From Vreelandella malpeensis (GTDB lineage: Bacteria; Pseudomonadota; Gammaproteobacteria; Pseudomonadales; Halomonadaceae), in NCBI RefSeq assembly GCF_020622355.1, contig NZ_WHVL01000003.1, positions 346,887-410,886 of the forward strand: a stretch of 64,000 nucleotides of DNA, in the 5' to 3' direction. Numbering within the stretch: the first letter of the stretch is position 1; each line of letters begins with the position of its first letter. Under the pieces are notes generated by a model that was given only the letters and a program-made list of their open reading frames with translations, searched no databases and was not told the origin of the DNA. This document shows positions 47,713 to 56,955 of the stretch, in pieces. Both the position numbers and the translations under genes were made by a program.

Positions 47713-47964
47713 TCACTCGAGGTTGATATCGTCTTTGTCGGTCAGCGCGCCAGCTGCGGCACCCGCACCAGCGCCCAGAATCGCACCGCCACCGATGCTG
47801 CCACCCGTCGCCGCTGCCGTACCGGCACCTACCGCCGCGCCGAGGCCGGCACCGCTGGTGGCACGCTCGCCGGTGGTCGAGCCACAGCCCGCCAATACCA
47901 GCATGGCGGCGGTGATTGCGCCCAGGGTCACAACGCGAGAAGTTTTCAAAAGCTGAGTATGCAT
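47713..47964 (-). CDS. Glycine-zipper lipoprotein
   Basis: An 83-residue lipoprotein with signal ending at lipobox LAGC (about residue 26) and a Gly/Ala-rich zipper (GAGLGAAVGAG, GGGAILGAGAGAAAG). Such proteins insert or oligomerise in the outer membrane, often in osmotic or envelope stress. A very strong AAGGAGG ribosome site precedes the ATG. It converges on the extensin-like gene. Confidence 0.88.
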   Translation of the reverse strand: MHTQLLKTSRVVTLGAITAAMLVLAGCGSTTGERATSGAGLGAAVGAGTAAATGGSIGGGAILGAGAGAAAGALTDKDDINLE

Positions 47965-48091
47965 GGGTCACCTCCTTATGGTTTGCACTCTTATACCCTA
48001 GGAAGAATTACCCGCCTTTGCCACTTTAATCGCGTCAACGCTGGTTTAACCTAAGTTGCGAAAAGCGCTTGCCGGCGTTCATGCGCCCGAG

Positions 48092-49300
48092 TCAGGCGGT
48101 ACTCGTCTCGGGGTCGCTGCGCTTTTCGAGCACACGGCCCCACCAGAAGATCAAGAGCCCGCAAAGGGCCAGCCCCGTGCCGACAAGACCGGTGCTCGAC
48201 CAAGGCAGACCTGCGCTGATCGCCAGTCCCGCAAGCCAGGCCCCCAGCGCGTTGGCGCCGTTGAACGCGGCGTGGTTGAGCGAGGCCGCCATGGTCTGGG
48301 CGTCGCCGGCTACGTCCATCAAGCGCGTCTGCAGCGACGGCGCCAGCGCCATGCAGGTACCCACCAGGCCCACGCAAAGAAGTCCCGTCCAGACGTTGTT
48401 GGCAGCGACGAAATAGAGCCCCTGGATCACCGCACACCAGATCAGGATGCGTGGAATCGCCCGCATCAGGTTCCGGTCCGCCATGCGCCCGCCCACCAGA
48501 TTGCCGATGATCGAGCCGATGCCGAAGATTACCAGCACCAGCGGGCCGAACGCCTCGCTCATGCCTGCCTGGCGCGTCAAGGTCGGCATGACGTAGCTGA
48601 AAATGGAGAACATGCCGCCGCAGCCGATGCATGCGATGGCGATGGTCACCAGCACGCGCTGATCGACCAGCGCCTTGAGCTCCTTCTTCGGGCTGGCCTG
48701 AGTGTTGATGGGCTGTACAGGCACGTAGAGGCGAATAAGCAAGGCGGTGAGCAAGGCGATGCCACCCACAGCGGTAAAGGCGATCTGCCAGCCGAACACG
48801 TTGCCCGCCCAGGTGCCCAGCGGCGCGCCCACGAGGATCGCCGTGGTCAGCCCCAGCATCACCCGCGAGATCGCCCGCGCGCGCTGGTCGACGGGCACCG
48901 CCCCGGCGGCCACCAGCGCCGCCACACCAAAGTAAGCACCGTGGGGCAGTCCGGCCAGAAAGCGCAGGCCCACGAAGGACCAGAATCCCGGCGCCATCGC
49001 ACTGGCGATGTTGCCCACGGCGAACACCAGCATCAGCACGATCAACAGCGCCCGCTTGGGCACCCGCGCCGCCAGCGCCGAGATGATCGGCGCGCCCACC
49101 ACTACGCCAAGCGCGTAGCTGCTGATCGCGTAGCCCACCTGGGGCTCCGAGACGGCCAGGTCGCTTGCCACACGGTTCATCAAGCCCATGATGACGAACT
49201 CGCTGGTACCGATACCGAAACCACCCAGCGCTAACGAAAATTCGGCCAAGCGCGGGCTACGCGCTTGGCCTTGAGAAGACTCTTGCACACTTGACTCCAT
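48092..49300 (-). CDS. MFS transporter, AraJ/YdhP-like
   Basis: A 402-residue protein with 12 membrane segments, beginning LAEFSLALGGFGIGTSEFVIMGLMN, the N-terminus of the AraJ/YdhP branch of drug:proton antiporters. GLRFLAGLPHGAYFG matches the conserved TM4 region of this group. It probably exports an unknown small molecule. No regulator is next to it. The preceding 127 bases (47965-48091) are intergenic. Confidence 0.9.
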   Translation of the reverse strand: MESSVQESSQGQARSPRLAEFSLALGGFGIGTSEFVIMGLMNRVASDLAVSEPQVGYAISSYALGVVVGAPIISALAARVPKRALLIVLMLVFAVGNIASAMAPGFWSFVGLRFLAGLPHGAYFGVAALVAAGAVPVDQRARAISRVMLGLTTAILVGAPLGTWAGNVFGWQIAFTAVGGIALLTALLIRLYVPVQPINTQASPKKELKALVDQRVLVTIAIACIGCGGMFSIFSYVMPTLTRQAGMSEAFGPLVLVIFGIGSIIGNLVGGRMADRNLMRAIPRILIWCAVIQGLYFVAANNVWTGLLCVGLVGTCMALAPSLQTRLMDVAGDAQTMAASLNHAAFNGANALGAWLAGLAISAGLPWSSTGLVGTGLALCGLLIFWWGRVLEKRSDPETSTA

Positions 49301-49475
49301 GGGCGCCGAAGCACCCGAATGAATATCGACTCGATTACGTCGGATGATCGCAAAAGTAGACGAAAGTATAAAGCCGCGCCATCAGAAAGCGGGCGGGCGA
49401 CACGCCCCGTCGCGGCTCATTTCCTGCTAGGTTGAAAGCTGATTTGACACGATAGCACCGAGTGAGTACCGCTTC

Positions 49476-50087
49476 ATGACACCGGATACCATTGCCCAGG
49501 CTCTGCACGACCTGACCCAGGCCGACCCCGATATCGCCCGCGCCCTGCCCCAGGTCGGCGCGCCCCCTTCACGCCAGCGCGAGCGGGGCTTTCCCACCTT
49601 CTTCTCGACCATCGTCAGCCAGCAGCTCTCCGTCGAGGCGGCACGGGCGATCATGGGGCGCGTCAATGCCGTGCTCCCCGAGCTCCATGCCCAGGCGGTG
49701 AGCGAGATAGAGGGCCAGGCACTGCGCGACGCCGGACTCTCCTGGCGCAAGATCGAGTACGCCAAGGAGCTCGCCGAAGCGGAACTTGCCGGCACGTTCA
49801 GCGCCGACGGGCTCGAGCACTTGAGCGATGAGGAGGTGATCGCCGCTATTACCGCCCTTAGAGGCTTCGGCCGCTGGAGCGCCGAGATTTACCTGATGTT
49901 CTCACTCGGACGCCCGGACGTCTTCCCGGCAGACGACTTGGCCCTGCGGGTCGCATTGGGCCGGCTGAAAAGAATGGACGACAAACCCACGCCCAAACAG
50001 GCGCGCCAGATGGTGGAACACTGGGCGCCCTGGAAGAGCGTGGGCTCGCTGTTTCTGTGGCACTACTATCGCGGCGAGCCGCTATGA
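49476..50087 (+). CDS. DNA-3-methyladenine glycosylase (AlkA/HhH-GPD type)
   Basis: A 203-residue protein of the HhH-GPD base-excision glycosylase family. The hairpin region ALRGFGRWSAEIYLMFSLGRPDVFPADDLALR includes the catalytic aspartate in PADDLAL. FFSTIVSQQLSVEAA is the usual N-terminal helix. It removes alkylated purines. It is shorter than E. coli AlkA (282) because the N-terminal beta domain is missing, as in the AlkA-like group of many bacteria. Its stop is ten bases from the pirin stop. Confidence 0.9.
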   Translation: MTPDTIAQALHDLTQADPDIARALPQVGAPPSRQRERGFPTFFSTIVSQQLSVEAARAIMGRVNAVLPELHAQAVSEIEGQALRDAGLSWRKIEYAKELAEAELAGTFSADGLEHLSDEEVIAAITALRGFGRWSAEIYLMFSLGRPDVFPADDLALRVALGRLKRMDDKPTPKQARQMVEHWAPWKSVGSLFLWHYYRGEPL

Positions 50088-50097
50088 CTATCCTTTG

Positions 50098-50973
50098 TCA
50101 GGCGTTCAGCCCGCCGAACTTGCCCGCCTGGTAATCCTCGACCGCCTTGACGATTTCATCCCGGGTGGTCATCACGAAGGGGCCGTGGGAGTAAACCGGC
50201 TCGTCGAGCACATCCCCATGACCGAAGATCAGCCGCGCCTCACTCGATGCCTCGAGTTCTACATGGCCGCCCTCACGGTCAAGCTCGATCAGGTGCCAGG
50301 CCTTCACCGGCTCGCCGCCCACGCTCACATCACCCTCCACCACGTAAAGAAATACCTGCCGCCCTGGTGCCACGGGCAGCGTCTCGCGACTGCCGGCGGC
50401 AAGCGTCAGCGTGGACATGAACACGCCGGTCAGTGTATCGATGGGGCCCTGAAGGCTTTCCCACTGTCCGGCGATCAGGTTCAGCTCGACGCCACCGGCA
50501 AGGGGAATTGCGGGAATATCGTCCTGTTGCAGGCCGACGTAGTGCGGCGCGCTCATCTTGAGTTTCGAGGGCAGATTGATCCAGAGCTGCAGGATTTCCA
50601 GCGGCCCGCCGTCGCGCAGAAATTCCGGCGGTGATACCTCGGCGTGGACGATACCGCTGCCCGCCGTCATCCACTGCACGCCGCCTGCGTGAATCACGCT
50701 CTGGTGATCGGCGCTGTCGGCGTGGGCGAGCGAGCCCTTCAGAATGAACGTCACCGTCTCGAAACCGCGATGCGGGTGCGGCCCGAAGGGCAGGCCCTGG
50801 TTGCCCGCCGGATACACCTGCGGACCATGGTGGTTCAGAAACAGGAACGGATCGAGCTGATCGAGCCCGGGGCCCGGCAGCGGCCGCCGCGTGACGAGAT
50901 CGCCGATATCGTCGCGGCGGGCCGGGTGCTGGCGAATGACGCGGCGCGGGGTATCGATGTTCGAGGTGGACAT
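50098..50973 (-). CDS. Pirin-family protein
   Basis: The 291-residue protein has two cupin domains with the pirin motifs HPHRGFETVTFILKG (metal histidines), MTAGSGIVHAE and LQLWINLP. Some bacterial pirins act as quercetinases, others regulate enzymes; none can be chosen here. AGGAG precedes the ATG. Confidence 0.92.
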   Translation of the reverse strand: MSTSNIDTPRRVIRQHPARRDDIGDLVTRRPLPGPGLDQLDPFLFLNHHGPQVYPAGNQGLPFGPHPHRGFETVTFILKGSLAHADSADHQSVIHAGGVQWMTAGSGIVHAEVSPPEFLRDGGPLEILQLWINLPSKLKMSAPHYVGLQQDDIPAIPLAGGVELNLIAGQWESLQGPIDTLTGVFMSTLTLAAGSRETLPVAPGRQVFLYVVEGDVSVGGEPVKAWHLIELDREGGHVELEASSEARLIFGHGDVLDEPVYSHGPFVMTTRDEIVKAVEDYQAGKFGGLNA

Positions 50974-51217
50974 GAATCGCTCCTTTCTCCAGTAGGCTGT
51001 CAGCTTAAAACCCGGCGTGGCGATTGGGGAGCGAATAATTTCCGCCGCTTCGTTGAAGTAAACCGTTGATGTCGATCAGGTGCTGCGAAAGCTGCCAGGG
51101 CGTCAAGTATCCGCTCCAATATTTCGCTGCTCGAGATGAAAGCAACGCGGCAACTTCTCATTCTGGAACTGTCGAGAATACAGACGTGAACCGGCCATGC
51201 AAACCAATATCAAAGAA
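50974..51217. other. Intergenic region between pirin gene and XRE module
   Basis: These bases carry no gene and no strong structure. The sequence becomes AT-richer toward the XRE operator at 51218. This marks the left edge of the accessory region. Confidence 0.4.
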
Positions 51218-51272
51218 GATATAATGGTATCCAATAAAGCGTATAAATAAGAAATATAGATACCATTATATC
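51218..51272. promoter_or_regulatory. Spaced inverted repeat, probable operator of the XRE regulator
   Basis: GATATAATGGTATC (51218-51231) and GATACCATTATATC (51259-51272) are perfect inverted copies separated by 27 bases, with centres 41 bases apart or about four helical turns. Each arm also has a GATA-N6-TATC outline. It directly precedes the XRE gene, so autoregulation as in HipB is likely. Confidence 0.75.
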
Positions 51273-51288
51273 TAAAATGGTGAGCATC

Positions 51289-51582
51289 ATGCCTTCTTTA
51301 CTGTTGCTGGACGATGCCGATGTACAGCAGGCCTTTGCCGCGCATCTGCGTCGGCTGCGTGAAGAGGCCAAGTTATCCCGTGCGGCGCTGGCCGAACGCA
51401 GCAGCGTGCCTGCCCCCACGATCAAGAAGTTCGAAACGACCGGTCAGATATCGTTTCGTCAGCTGCTGTTGCTCTGGCAGAGCCTTGATGAACTGTCGCG
51501 GCTATATGCGCTGACTCAGCACGACGCGAACAGCGCAAGTCCGCCCTCCTCGATTGAGGAGGTACTCAAACATGGCTTTTAA
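51289..51582 (+). CDS. XRE-family regulator, HipB-like
   Basis: This 97-residue protein has an XRE helix-turn-helix (HLRRLREEAKLSRAALAERSSVPAPTIKKFETTG, about residues 18-51). The length and the adjoining hipA remnant point to HipB, the antitoxin of the HipA kinase. ATG 51289 has GGTGAG upstream; an in-frame ATG at 51277 is an alternative but lies almost within the operator. Its end overlaps the hipA start by 11 bases, as in live hipBA operons. The toxin gene is dead, so this may be an orphan repressor. Confidence 0.8.
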   Translation: MPSLLLLDDADVQQAFAAHLRRLREEAKLSRAALAERSSVPAPTIKKFETTGQISFRQLLLLWQSLDELSRLYALTQHDANSASPPSSIEEVLKHGF

Positions 51583-52098
51583 GCCACTACAGCGGCTCAA
51601 CGTGACACGCACACTATCGACCGGTGAACAGGTCGCTGTGGGCGTATTGGCGCAAAACCGCCAAGGGATGTTTTCCTGGATTACGCCGACCTGATCAAGG
51701 CCAGCCGCCAACTGTGTAAATCCCCCGCCGTTGGCCAGCTTCAGTTCCGGCGCGCGCTATTCAACCTGTTTGCCTGCAACCAGGATGATCACAGCAAGAA
51801 CTGGGCGTTCTTGCAAAACGACCAGGGCCAGTGGCAACCCGCGCCCTTCTATGACGTGACGTTCAGCCCTTAGCCCTTCGCAGAACATGCCACCGCCTTT
51901 GCAGGCCACGGCAAACAGCCGCCGCTCAAAGCGATTCAGCAGTTGGCAACGCATGCCGGTTTCTCGACCTGGAAACAGGCCCAGCCGCACGTCCAGGAAA
52001 TCGTCAACGTGCTCAGTACGTTTCCTGACACGGCAAAAGAGTTGGGGGTGAAAGCCGGCACGGTGGCGCTGATGACTCGGCAGTTGAACCAGACGTGA
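51572..52098 (+). pseudogene. Degraded hipA-like toxin kinase gene
   Basis: The first 40 codons (MAFKPLQRLNV, then GVLAQNRQGMFSW) are a HipA-like start and stop at a TGA. In another frame, DYADLIKASRQL and LFNLFACNQDDHSKNWAFL, PAPFYDVTFSP, GHGKQPPLKAIQQLA match the catalytic and C-terminal HipA region. An in-frame TAG interrupts that frame at 51871-51873. Full-length HipA is about 440 residues; here most of the middle is deleted. The gene cannot make an active kinase. Confidence 0.85.
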
Positions 52099-52209
52099 CA
52101 AGACAACAAGGGGTTACTCGCCCGTTGATCCAATCAGGTATTCGATGTGCCGAGAAGAAAGTTTAGTTTTTCCAAGCCGCGATGCTGCCAGCCCATCAGT
52201 CGCCAGGAT

Positions 52210-54309
52210 TCATCGTCCCTCGTCAGAAGGGTCGACCGCCTGGCCGCGTGACGCATGCGCCGCCCAGAACCGCTTGAGCTCCTCGCCGGAGAGCGCTTCG
52301 CTGAACAGGTATCCTTGGTATTCGTGGCTGTGGAGCTGGCTGATCAGGGCCAGTTGCTGCTCGTTCTCGACGCCCTCGGCCACCACCTGCAGGTCGAGGC
52401 TCTGTGCCAGCGCCACCACCGCCTTGACGATGGCGGCGTCCTGGGCGTCGGTGACGGCGTGGGCCATGAAGGCGCGGTCGATCTTGAGACGGTCGATGGG
52501 AAAGCGGCGCAGCTGGGCGAGGTTGGAGTAGCCGGTGCCGAAGTCGTCGATCGAGATCGCGATCCCCAAGGCGCGAAGCTCGTTGAGGGCTTCCAGTGCG
52601 ATGTCCGGGTTGAGCACCAGGGCACTTTCGGTGAGCTCAAGCTCGAGGCAGGTGGGCGTCAGGCCGGTGTCCGCCAGCAGCTTCTTGACCGTCTCGACGA
52701 AATGGCGGCTGTTGAGCTGGATGGCCGAGATGTTCACCGAGATGAACAGTGCCTGCCCGGTCTCCTCATGCCAGCGCTGGGCGTAGCGGCAGGCGGTGTG
52801 CAACACCCATTCGCCGAGCGGCAGGATCAGCCCGGTATCCTCGGCCAGAGGGATGATCTCGCTGGGCTCGACGATGCCGAGCTCGTCATCCTTCCAGCGC
52901 AGCAGTGCCTCGACGCCAGTGATACGCCCGCTCTCGACCTCGACCTTGGGCTGGTAGGCCAGATCCAGCGTGTCGCTGTCGAGCGCCAGGCGCAGCCGGC
53001 GCTCGAGCTTGATGCGTCGCTCCTCGATGGAGGTCATGTCGGGCTCGAAGAACTGATAGGTGTTGCGCCCCAGCCGCTTGGCGGCGTACATGGCGGCATC
53101 GGCGTGAATCATCAGCGCGTGCTTGTCCCGACCATCGTCCGGGTAGAGGCTGATGCCCACGCTGGTCGAAACCTTGACCACGCTCGAGCCGATCTGAAAC
53201 GGGTTGTCCAGCGTACTCACCAGCCGCCGGGCGAGCGTGTCGGCCTCCTCGCGCCCGCTGCTTTCTCCCAGCAGCACGATGAACTCGTCGCCGCCGACTC
53301 GTGCGACGGTGTCACTCTCGCGCACCGCAGCACGCAGTCGATCCGCCGCCTGTCGAATCAACTGATCACCCACGTGATGGCCGAGCGTATCGTTGACCTG
53401 CTTGAAACGATCGAGGTCGACGAAGAACAGCGCAAAGGTCGCCGAACCCGCCAACTGCTCCTCCAGGCGCTCCTCCAGCAGTAGCCGGTTGGGCAGTTGG
53501 GTGAGGGCATCGCGGTAGATCATCTGCTTGAGCTCGGTATTGGCCGCCTGAAGCGATGCCGCCAGCTGCGCATTGCGCGAGGTCATGTGGGCATCGAACA
53601 ACGAGATCAGCAGCGCCGCCAGCATGATGCAGGTGGACACCAGCGCCACGCTCACCGCCAGCTGCTGCGCCGAAAGCCCACCGCTTTCGAGCAATACCGC
53701 ACCGGGGGGGTAGACCGCCGCCGCCATGCCGGTGTAATGCATGCCGGAAATGCCCACCGCCATGATCACCGCCGCCACCAGCCGCTGCCAAAGCGGCGAG
53801 CGGCGCGACCGATTCAGGCGAAAGACGAGCCACAGCGCCGCGGCCGAGGCGGAGACCGCGATGAGCACCGAAACGGCAAACAGTGACGGTACGTAGCGCA
53901 GCCGCCCGTCGATGTGCATCGCCTCCATGCCGACGTAGTGCATCAAGCACACTCCACCGCCCATCACCAGCGCCCCGCCCCCCAGTCGCGCCAGCGTCAA
54001 TCGTCCTCGCTGTACGACGACCAAGGCGATGGCGGAGGTGGCGATCGCCGCGATCAGCGACACCACTGTCAGCGACAGACCGTAGGCGACGTTGGCCCCC
54101 ATCTCCATGGCGAGCATGCCGATGAAGTGCATCGCCCAGATGCCGGTCCCCATCGCGAAGGCCCCGCCGGCCAGCCACAGATGGCTGACCCATCCCGTAC
54201 TGGCACGCACCCGGCCCGCCAGATCCAGCGCGGTAAAGGAAGCGATGGTCGCGATACCGAAAGAGAGCAGCACCAAGGCCAGGTTGTAGGAGGCATGATG
54301 ATCGTGCAT
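52210..54309 (-). CDS. MHYT-GGDEF-EAL c-di-GMP signalling protein
   Basis: The 699-residue protein has an N-terminal MHYT sensor in the membrane (repeats AMHFIGML, LMHYVGME, GMHYTGMA over about seven segments, residues 1-240). A GGDEF domain follows with intact GGDEF and an upstream RESD inhibitory site. Then comes an EAL domain with EALLRW, DDFGTGYSNLAQL and KIDRAF. Both catalytic halves look active, so it may make or break c-di-GMP. The MHYT domain is thought to bind copper and sense oxygen, CO or NO. It lies between the hipA remnant and the vsr/dcm region. Confidence 0.95.
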   Translation of the reverse strand: MHDHHASYNLALVLLSFGIATIASFTALDLAGRVRASTGWVSHLWLAGGAFAMGTGIWAMHFIGMLAMEMGANVAYGLSLTVVSLIAAIATSAIALVVVQRGRLTLARLGGGALVMGGGVCLMHYVGMEAMHIDGRLRYVPSLFAVSVLIAVSASAAALWLVFRLNRSRRSPLWQRLVAAVIMAVGISGMHYTGMAAAVYPPGAVLLESGGLSAQQLAVSVALVSTCIMLAALLISLFDAHMTSRNAQLAASLQAANTELKQMIYRDALTQLPNRLLLEERLEEQLAGSATFALFFVDLDRFKQVNDTLGHHVGDQLIRQAADRLRAAVRESDTVARVGGDEFIVLLGESSGREEADTLARRLVSTLDNPFQIGSSVVKVSTSVGISLYPDDGRDKHALMIHADAAMYAAKRLGRNTYQFFEPDMTSIEERRIKLERRLRLALDSDTLDLAYQPKVEVESGRITGVEALLRWKDDELGIVEPSEIIPLAEDTGLILPLGEWVLHTACRYAQRWHEETGQALFISVNISAIQLNSRHFVETVKKLLADTGLTPTCLELELTESALVLNPDIALEALNELRALGIAISIDDFGTGYSNLAQLRRFPIDRLKIDRAFMAHAVTDAQDAAIVKAVVALAQSLDLQVVAEGVENEQQLALISQLHSHEYQGYLFSEALSGEELKRFWAAHASRGQAVDPSDEGR

Positions 54310-54427
54310 GGGGCGTGCGTACCGAATTCCGGCTTATGAACGAAGAACTGAGGTCAACTTAATCCTGTGGAAGGATTATAGCAAACGGCAGGTGATGAGA
54401 TTCCTGATCCCTTCTTGCCACATGGCT

Positions 54428-54598
54428 TCAGCGTACCCCGGCCCTGAAGCTATCCGGCTCCAGCCACAGCCGCTCGCGACGATCCCCTTGCAGAAAGAAA
54501 AGCTTGGGCCCTTTGCGGAAATTGAACAGGCGAAAGAGATGGTCGTGCTCGGCATGCACCCGCGAGCAATCGAGCTCGTTGGGCGGCGAATGCCTTGC
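54428..54598 (-). pseudogene. C-terminal fragment of a DUF3883-like protein
   Basis: An open stretch of 56 codons with no start, bounded by TAA upstream and ending TGA at 54428, reads ELDCSRVHAEHDHLFRLFNF, then GPKLFFLQGDRRERLWLEP. This resembles the typical tail of DUF3883 domain proteins. Those proteins often sit in restriction and phage-defence loci. Nothing upstream continues it. It appears to be the left-over 3' end of a gene cut off by insertion of the vsr-dcm segment or by deletion. The family match is from memory of the pattern. Confidence 0.5.
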
Positions 54599-54729
54599 TT
54601 ATCTGTTTTGAGCATTTACACATCAGACAAACGAGAGAAATTGGACAGAACGATGTATGCTGATCGGCTACCCTACCGCGATTGAGATAACCTGGTATGA
54701 TATGCAACTCAAAGCGGTACGGACATCGG

Positions 54730-55191
54730 TTAGCCAGAACGGGATCGAGGCGGTTGAGGTGGCCATTCTTGATACTGCCCTTGAGTCTGGATCAAGTCGG
54801 CAATTTCAGAAACCCTGTCATGATTGTGCTTGAAACCACACTCCCACACGACGAGAATTCGCCACCCCATCTGCTGCAGGTTCTTGTACGCCTTTTGATC
54901 ACGGTGAATATTAGCCTCGAATTTGGCTTGCCAGAATGCAACTCTTGAGCCAGGCATTGTAGTGTAGAAACAGCCAGCATGCCTGTGCCAGAAGCATCCA
55001 TGCACGAAAATAGCGAGGTCATGGCGGGGCAAGACGAGATCAGGGGAGCCTGGCAGATCCTTGCGATGCAGCCTGAATCGATATCCACAGGCATGGAGGT
55101 ATTTGCGCAGCATGATTTCCGGTCGGGTATCACGCCCTTTTATAGAGCGCATCATGCGGGAACGTGTGGAACGATCAACAACATCAGCCAT
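54730..55191 (-). CDS. vsr: Very short patch repair endonuclease Vsr
   Basis: A 153-residue protein starting MADVVDRSTRSRMMRSIKGRDT, with catalytic Asp51 (LPGSPDLV) and His64 and His69 in FVHGCFWH. These positions are the same as in E. coli Vsr. Vsr nicks the T:G mismatch left by deamination of 5-methylcytosine at Dcm-type sites. ATG 55191 is preferred because it gives exactly the E. coli N-terminus. It is divergent from the methyltransferase gene with a 48-base gap. The combination protects a genome that is methylated by its partner. Confidence 0.95.
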   Translation of the reverse strand: MADVVDRSTRSRMMRSIKGRDTRPEIMLRKYLHACGYRFRLHRKDLPGSPDLVLPRHDLAIFVHGCFWHRHAGCFYTTMPGSRVAFWQAKFEANIHRDQKAYKNLQQMGWRILVVWECGFKHNHDRVSEIADLIQTQGQYQEWPPQPPRSRSG

Positions 55192-55239
55192 CTTTATCAC
55201 TACTCTCATTTTTCAAAAACGTATTGCAGGTTTTCATTG

Positions 55240-56955
55240 ATGACGCAGCCGATTCATGTAGTTGACCTTTTTGCAGGACCTGGAGGCCTGGGGGAAGGTT
55301 TCAGCTCGATCAGGCAAAATGACGGAAGTCGTCAATTCAAGACACTAGTATCAGTGGAGAAGGATCCTGCTGCCCATCGCACGCTGACACTTAGAGCATT
55401 CTATCGACTTCTTCAGAATAGCGGCATGGGCATGTCAGCGTACTACGACTACTTGCAAGGAGGCGAACATCCCTCTGTCAGCATGCCGAAACTCTGGGAG
55501 CAGGCCGGAGAAGAAGCTCTTTGCCTGGAGTTAGGCAGTAATGATGGCAACTTGGCTCTCGAGAAGCGCTTGAGAGAAAAGGTTTCTGGCGATGAGAACT
55601 TGGTGTTGATAGGCGGGCCACCTTGCCAGGCATATTCGGTCGTTGGCAGGGTACGTAACCGCGGCAACAAAAATTACCGACCCGAGGACGATGCCCGCCA
55701 TTTTCTATACCGTGAGTACCTGAGCGTGATCGCCAAGTTCAGGCCAGCAGTATTTGTCATGGAAAATGTAAGGGGAATACTGACATCACGAGTGGGCAAG
55801 GAACGGATATTCGGTCAGATACTGACAGATCTCTCGGATCCCACAGTAGCGACTGGTGAAGAAGGCCAAGCAAAAACCTCCTTTGGAAAAGAAGGGTACA
55901 CGATATTCTCTTTGAAAAACGATAGCGTGTACTTTCCGAAAAATACGGGGCTTTTCAATTCCCCCTTACTCCTCGAAGAAGAGGAATACAACGCGTTCAT
56001 AGTAAAAGCCGAAGATCATGGCATCCCCCAGGCCAGACATCGTGTAATCCTGGTAGGGGTTAGAAATGATATCGTCAGAAAGGTCGGTCCCAAGGCGATG
56101 GCTAGTACTCTCCAGATGCCCAAGACTGACGATAGCGGAAAACTGACCGCAAGCGCTGTTCTTGCTGATTTGCCGGCTCTGCGCAGCGGATTGAGTCGCA
56201 AGGATTCTGCAGAAGCATGGTATGAAACGATCAGAAAGGTTGCTTTCAGAGTTGCAGATGAACTGCTTCATCACAATAGTGAACATATCAAGCCAGATCA
56301 GAGAAAGCGTATCGCACAAGAGCTTTTCGATATTGCAGAATCACCACTAGAAGGGCTGAGCAAGCGTTATGAACCCAAGGCAAAGCCAAGACTTATAGGC
56401 CCGACGACAGAGGTCGATAGATGGTACCACGGTGCTCAGGATTCAAATGTGACGGGGCTGTGGTACAACCATGAGACCAAGAGCCATATGGAAGAGGATC
56501 TGGCCAGATACCTCTACTGTGCAACCTTTGCCAAGGTCATGGGACGTTCGCCGATCGGTTCCAAGGAAATCTACCTCGATTCACTTGCTCCTCGGCATGC
56601 CAACTGGGAATCTGGCAAATTTGCCGACAGGTTCAAGGTAGTGCTCGAGGACAAGCCGTCCAAAACTATCACAAGCCACATCTCGAAGGATGGCCACTAT
56701 TACATCCATTATGATCCAAGGCAGTGCAGAACACTGACTGTGCGAGAGGCAGCGCGAATTCAGACTTTCCCGGATGATTACTATTTTGAAGGAAACCGTA
56801 CGGAGCAGTACGTGCAAGTAGGTAACGCCGTCCCCCCGTTGCTTGCAAAGTGCATTGCCGGCAAAGTGATGGAAATTCTGGACCTAGCACGGGGTAGAAC
56901 AGGCTCAATCAATGTAAAATCAAGCCAAGGCGACGACATTTGCAGGGCTTTTTAA
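55240..56955 (+). CDS. dcm: C5-cytosine DNA methyltransferase (Dcm family)
   Basis: This 571-residue enzyme has the C5-methyltransferase motifs: FAGPGG (residues 11-16), catalytic Cys129 in GGPPCQAYS, ENV (175-177), QARHR (264-268) and QVGNAVPP (526-533). It methylates cytosine in an unknown DNA sequence. It is longer than E. coli Dcm (472) owing to insertions between motifs I and IV (residues 50-120) and in the target-recognition region. ATG 55240 follows AGG and gives the family start. With vsr and the Z1 operon it forms a putative modification part of a defence system. Confidence 0.93.
   Translation: MTQPIHVVDLFAGPGGLGEGFSSIRQNDGSRQFKTLVSVEKDPAAHRTLTLRAFYRLLQNSGMGMSAYYDYLQGGEHPSVSMPKLWEQAGEEALCLELGSNDGNLALEKRLREKVSGDENLVLIGGPPCQAYSVVGRVRNRGNKNYRPEDDARHFLYREYLSVIAKFRPAVFVMENVRGILTSRVGKERIFGQILTDLSDPTVATGEEGQAKTSFGKEGYTIFSLKNDSVYFPKNTGLFNSPLLLEEEEYNAFIVKAEDHGIPQARHRVILVGVRNDIVRKVGPKAMASTLQMPKTDDSGKLTASAVLADLPALRSGLSRKDSAEAWYETIRKVAFRVADELLHHNSEHIKPDQRKRIAQELFDIAESPLEGLSKRYEPKAKPRLIGPTTEVDRWYHGAQDSNVTGLWYNHETKSHMEEDLARYLYCATFAKVMGRSPIGSKEIYLDSLAPRHANWESGKFADRFKVVLEDKPSKTITSHISKDGHYYIHYDPRQCRTLTVREAARIQTFPDDYYFEGNRTEQYVQVGNAVPPLLAKCIAGKVMEILDLARGRTGSINVKSSQGDDICRAF

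Noticed and set aside
54979..55239. N-terminal extension of the C5-cytosine methyltransferase
   Set aside because: It is antisense to vsr and motif I would then be displaced from the N-terminus; ATG 55240 gives the standard start.
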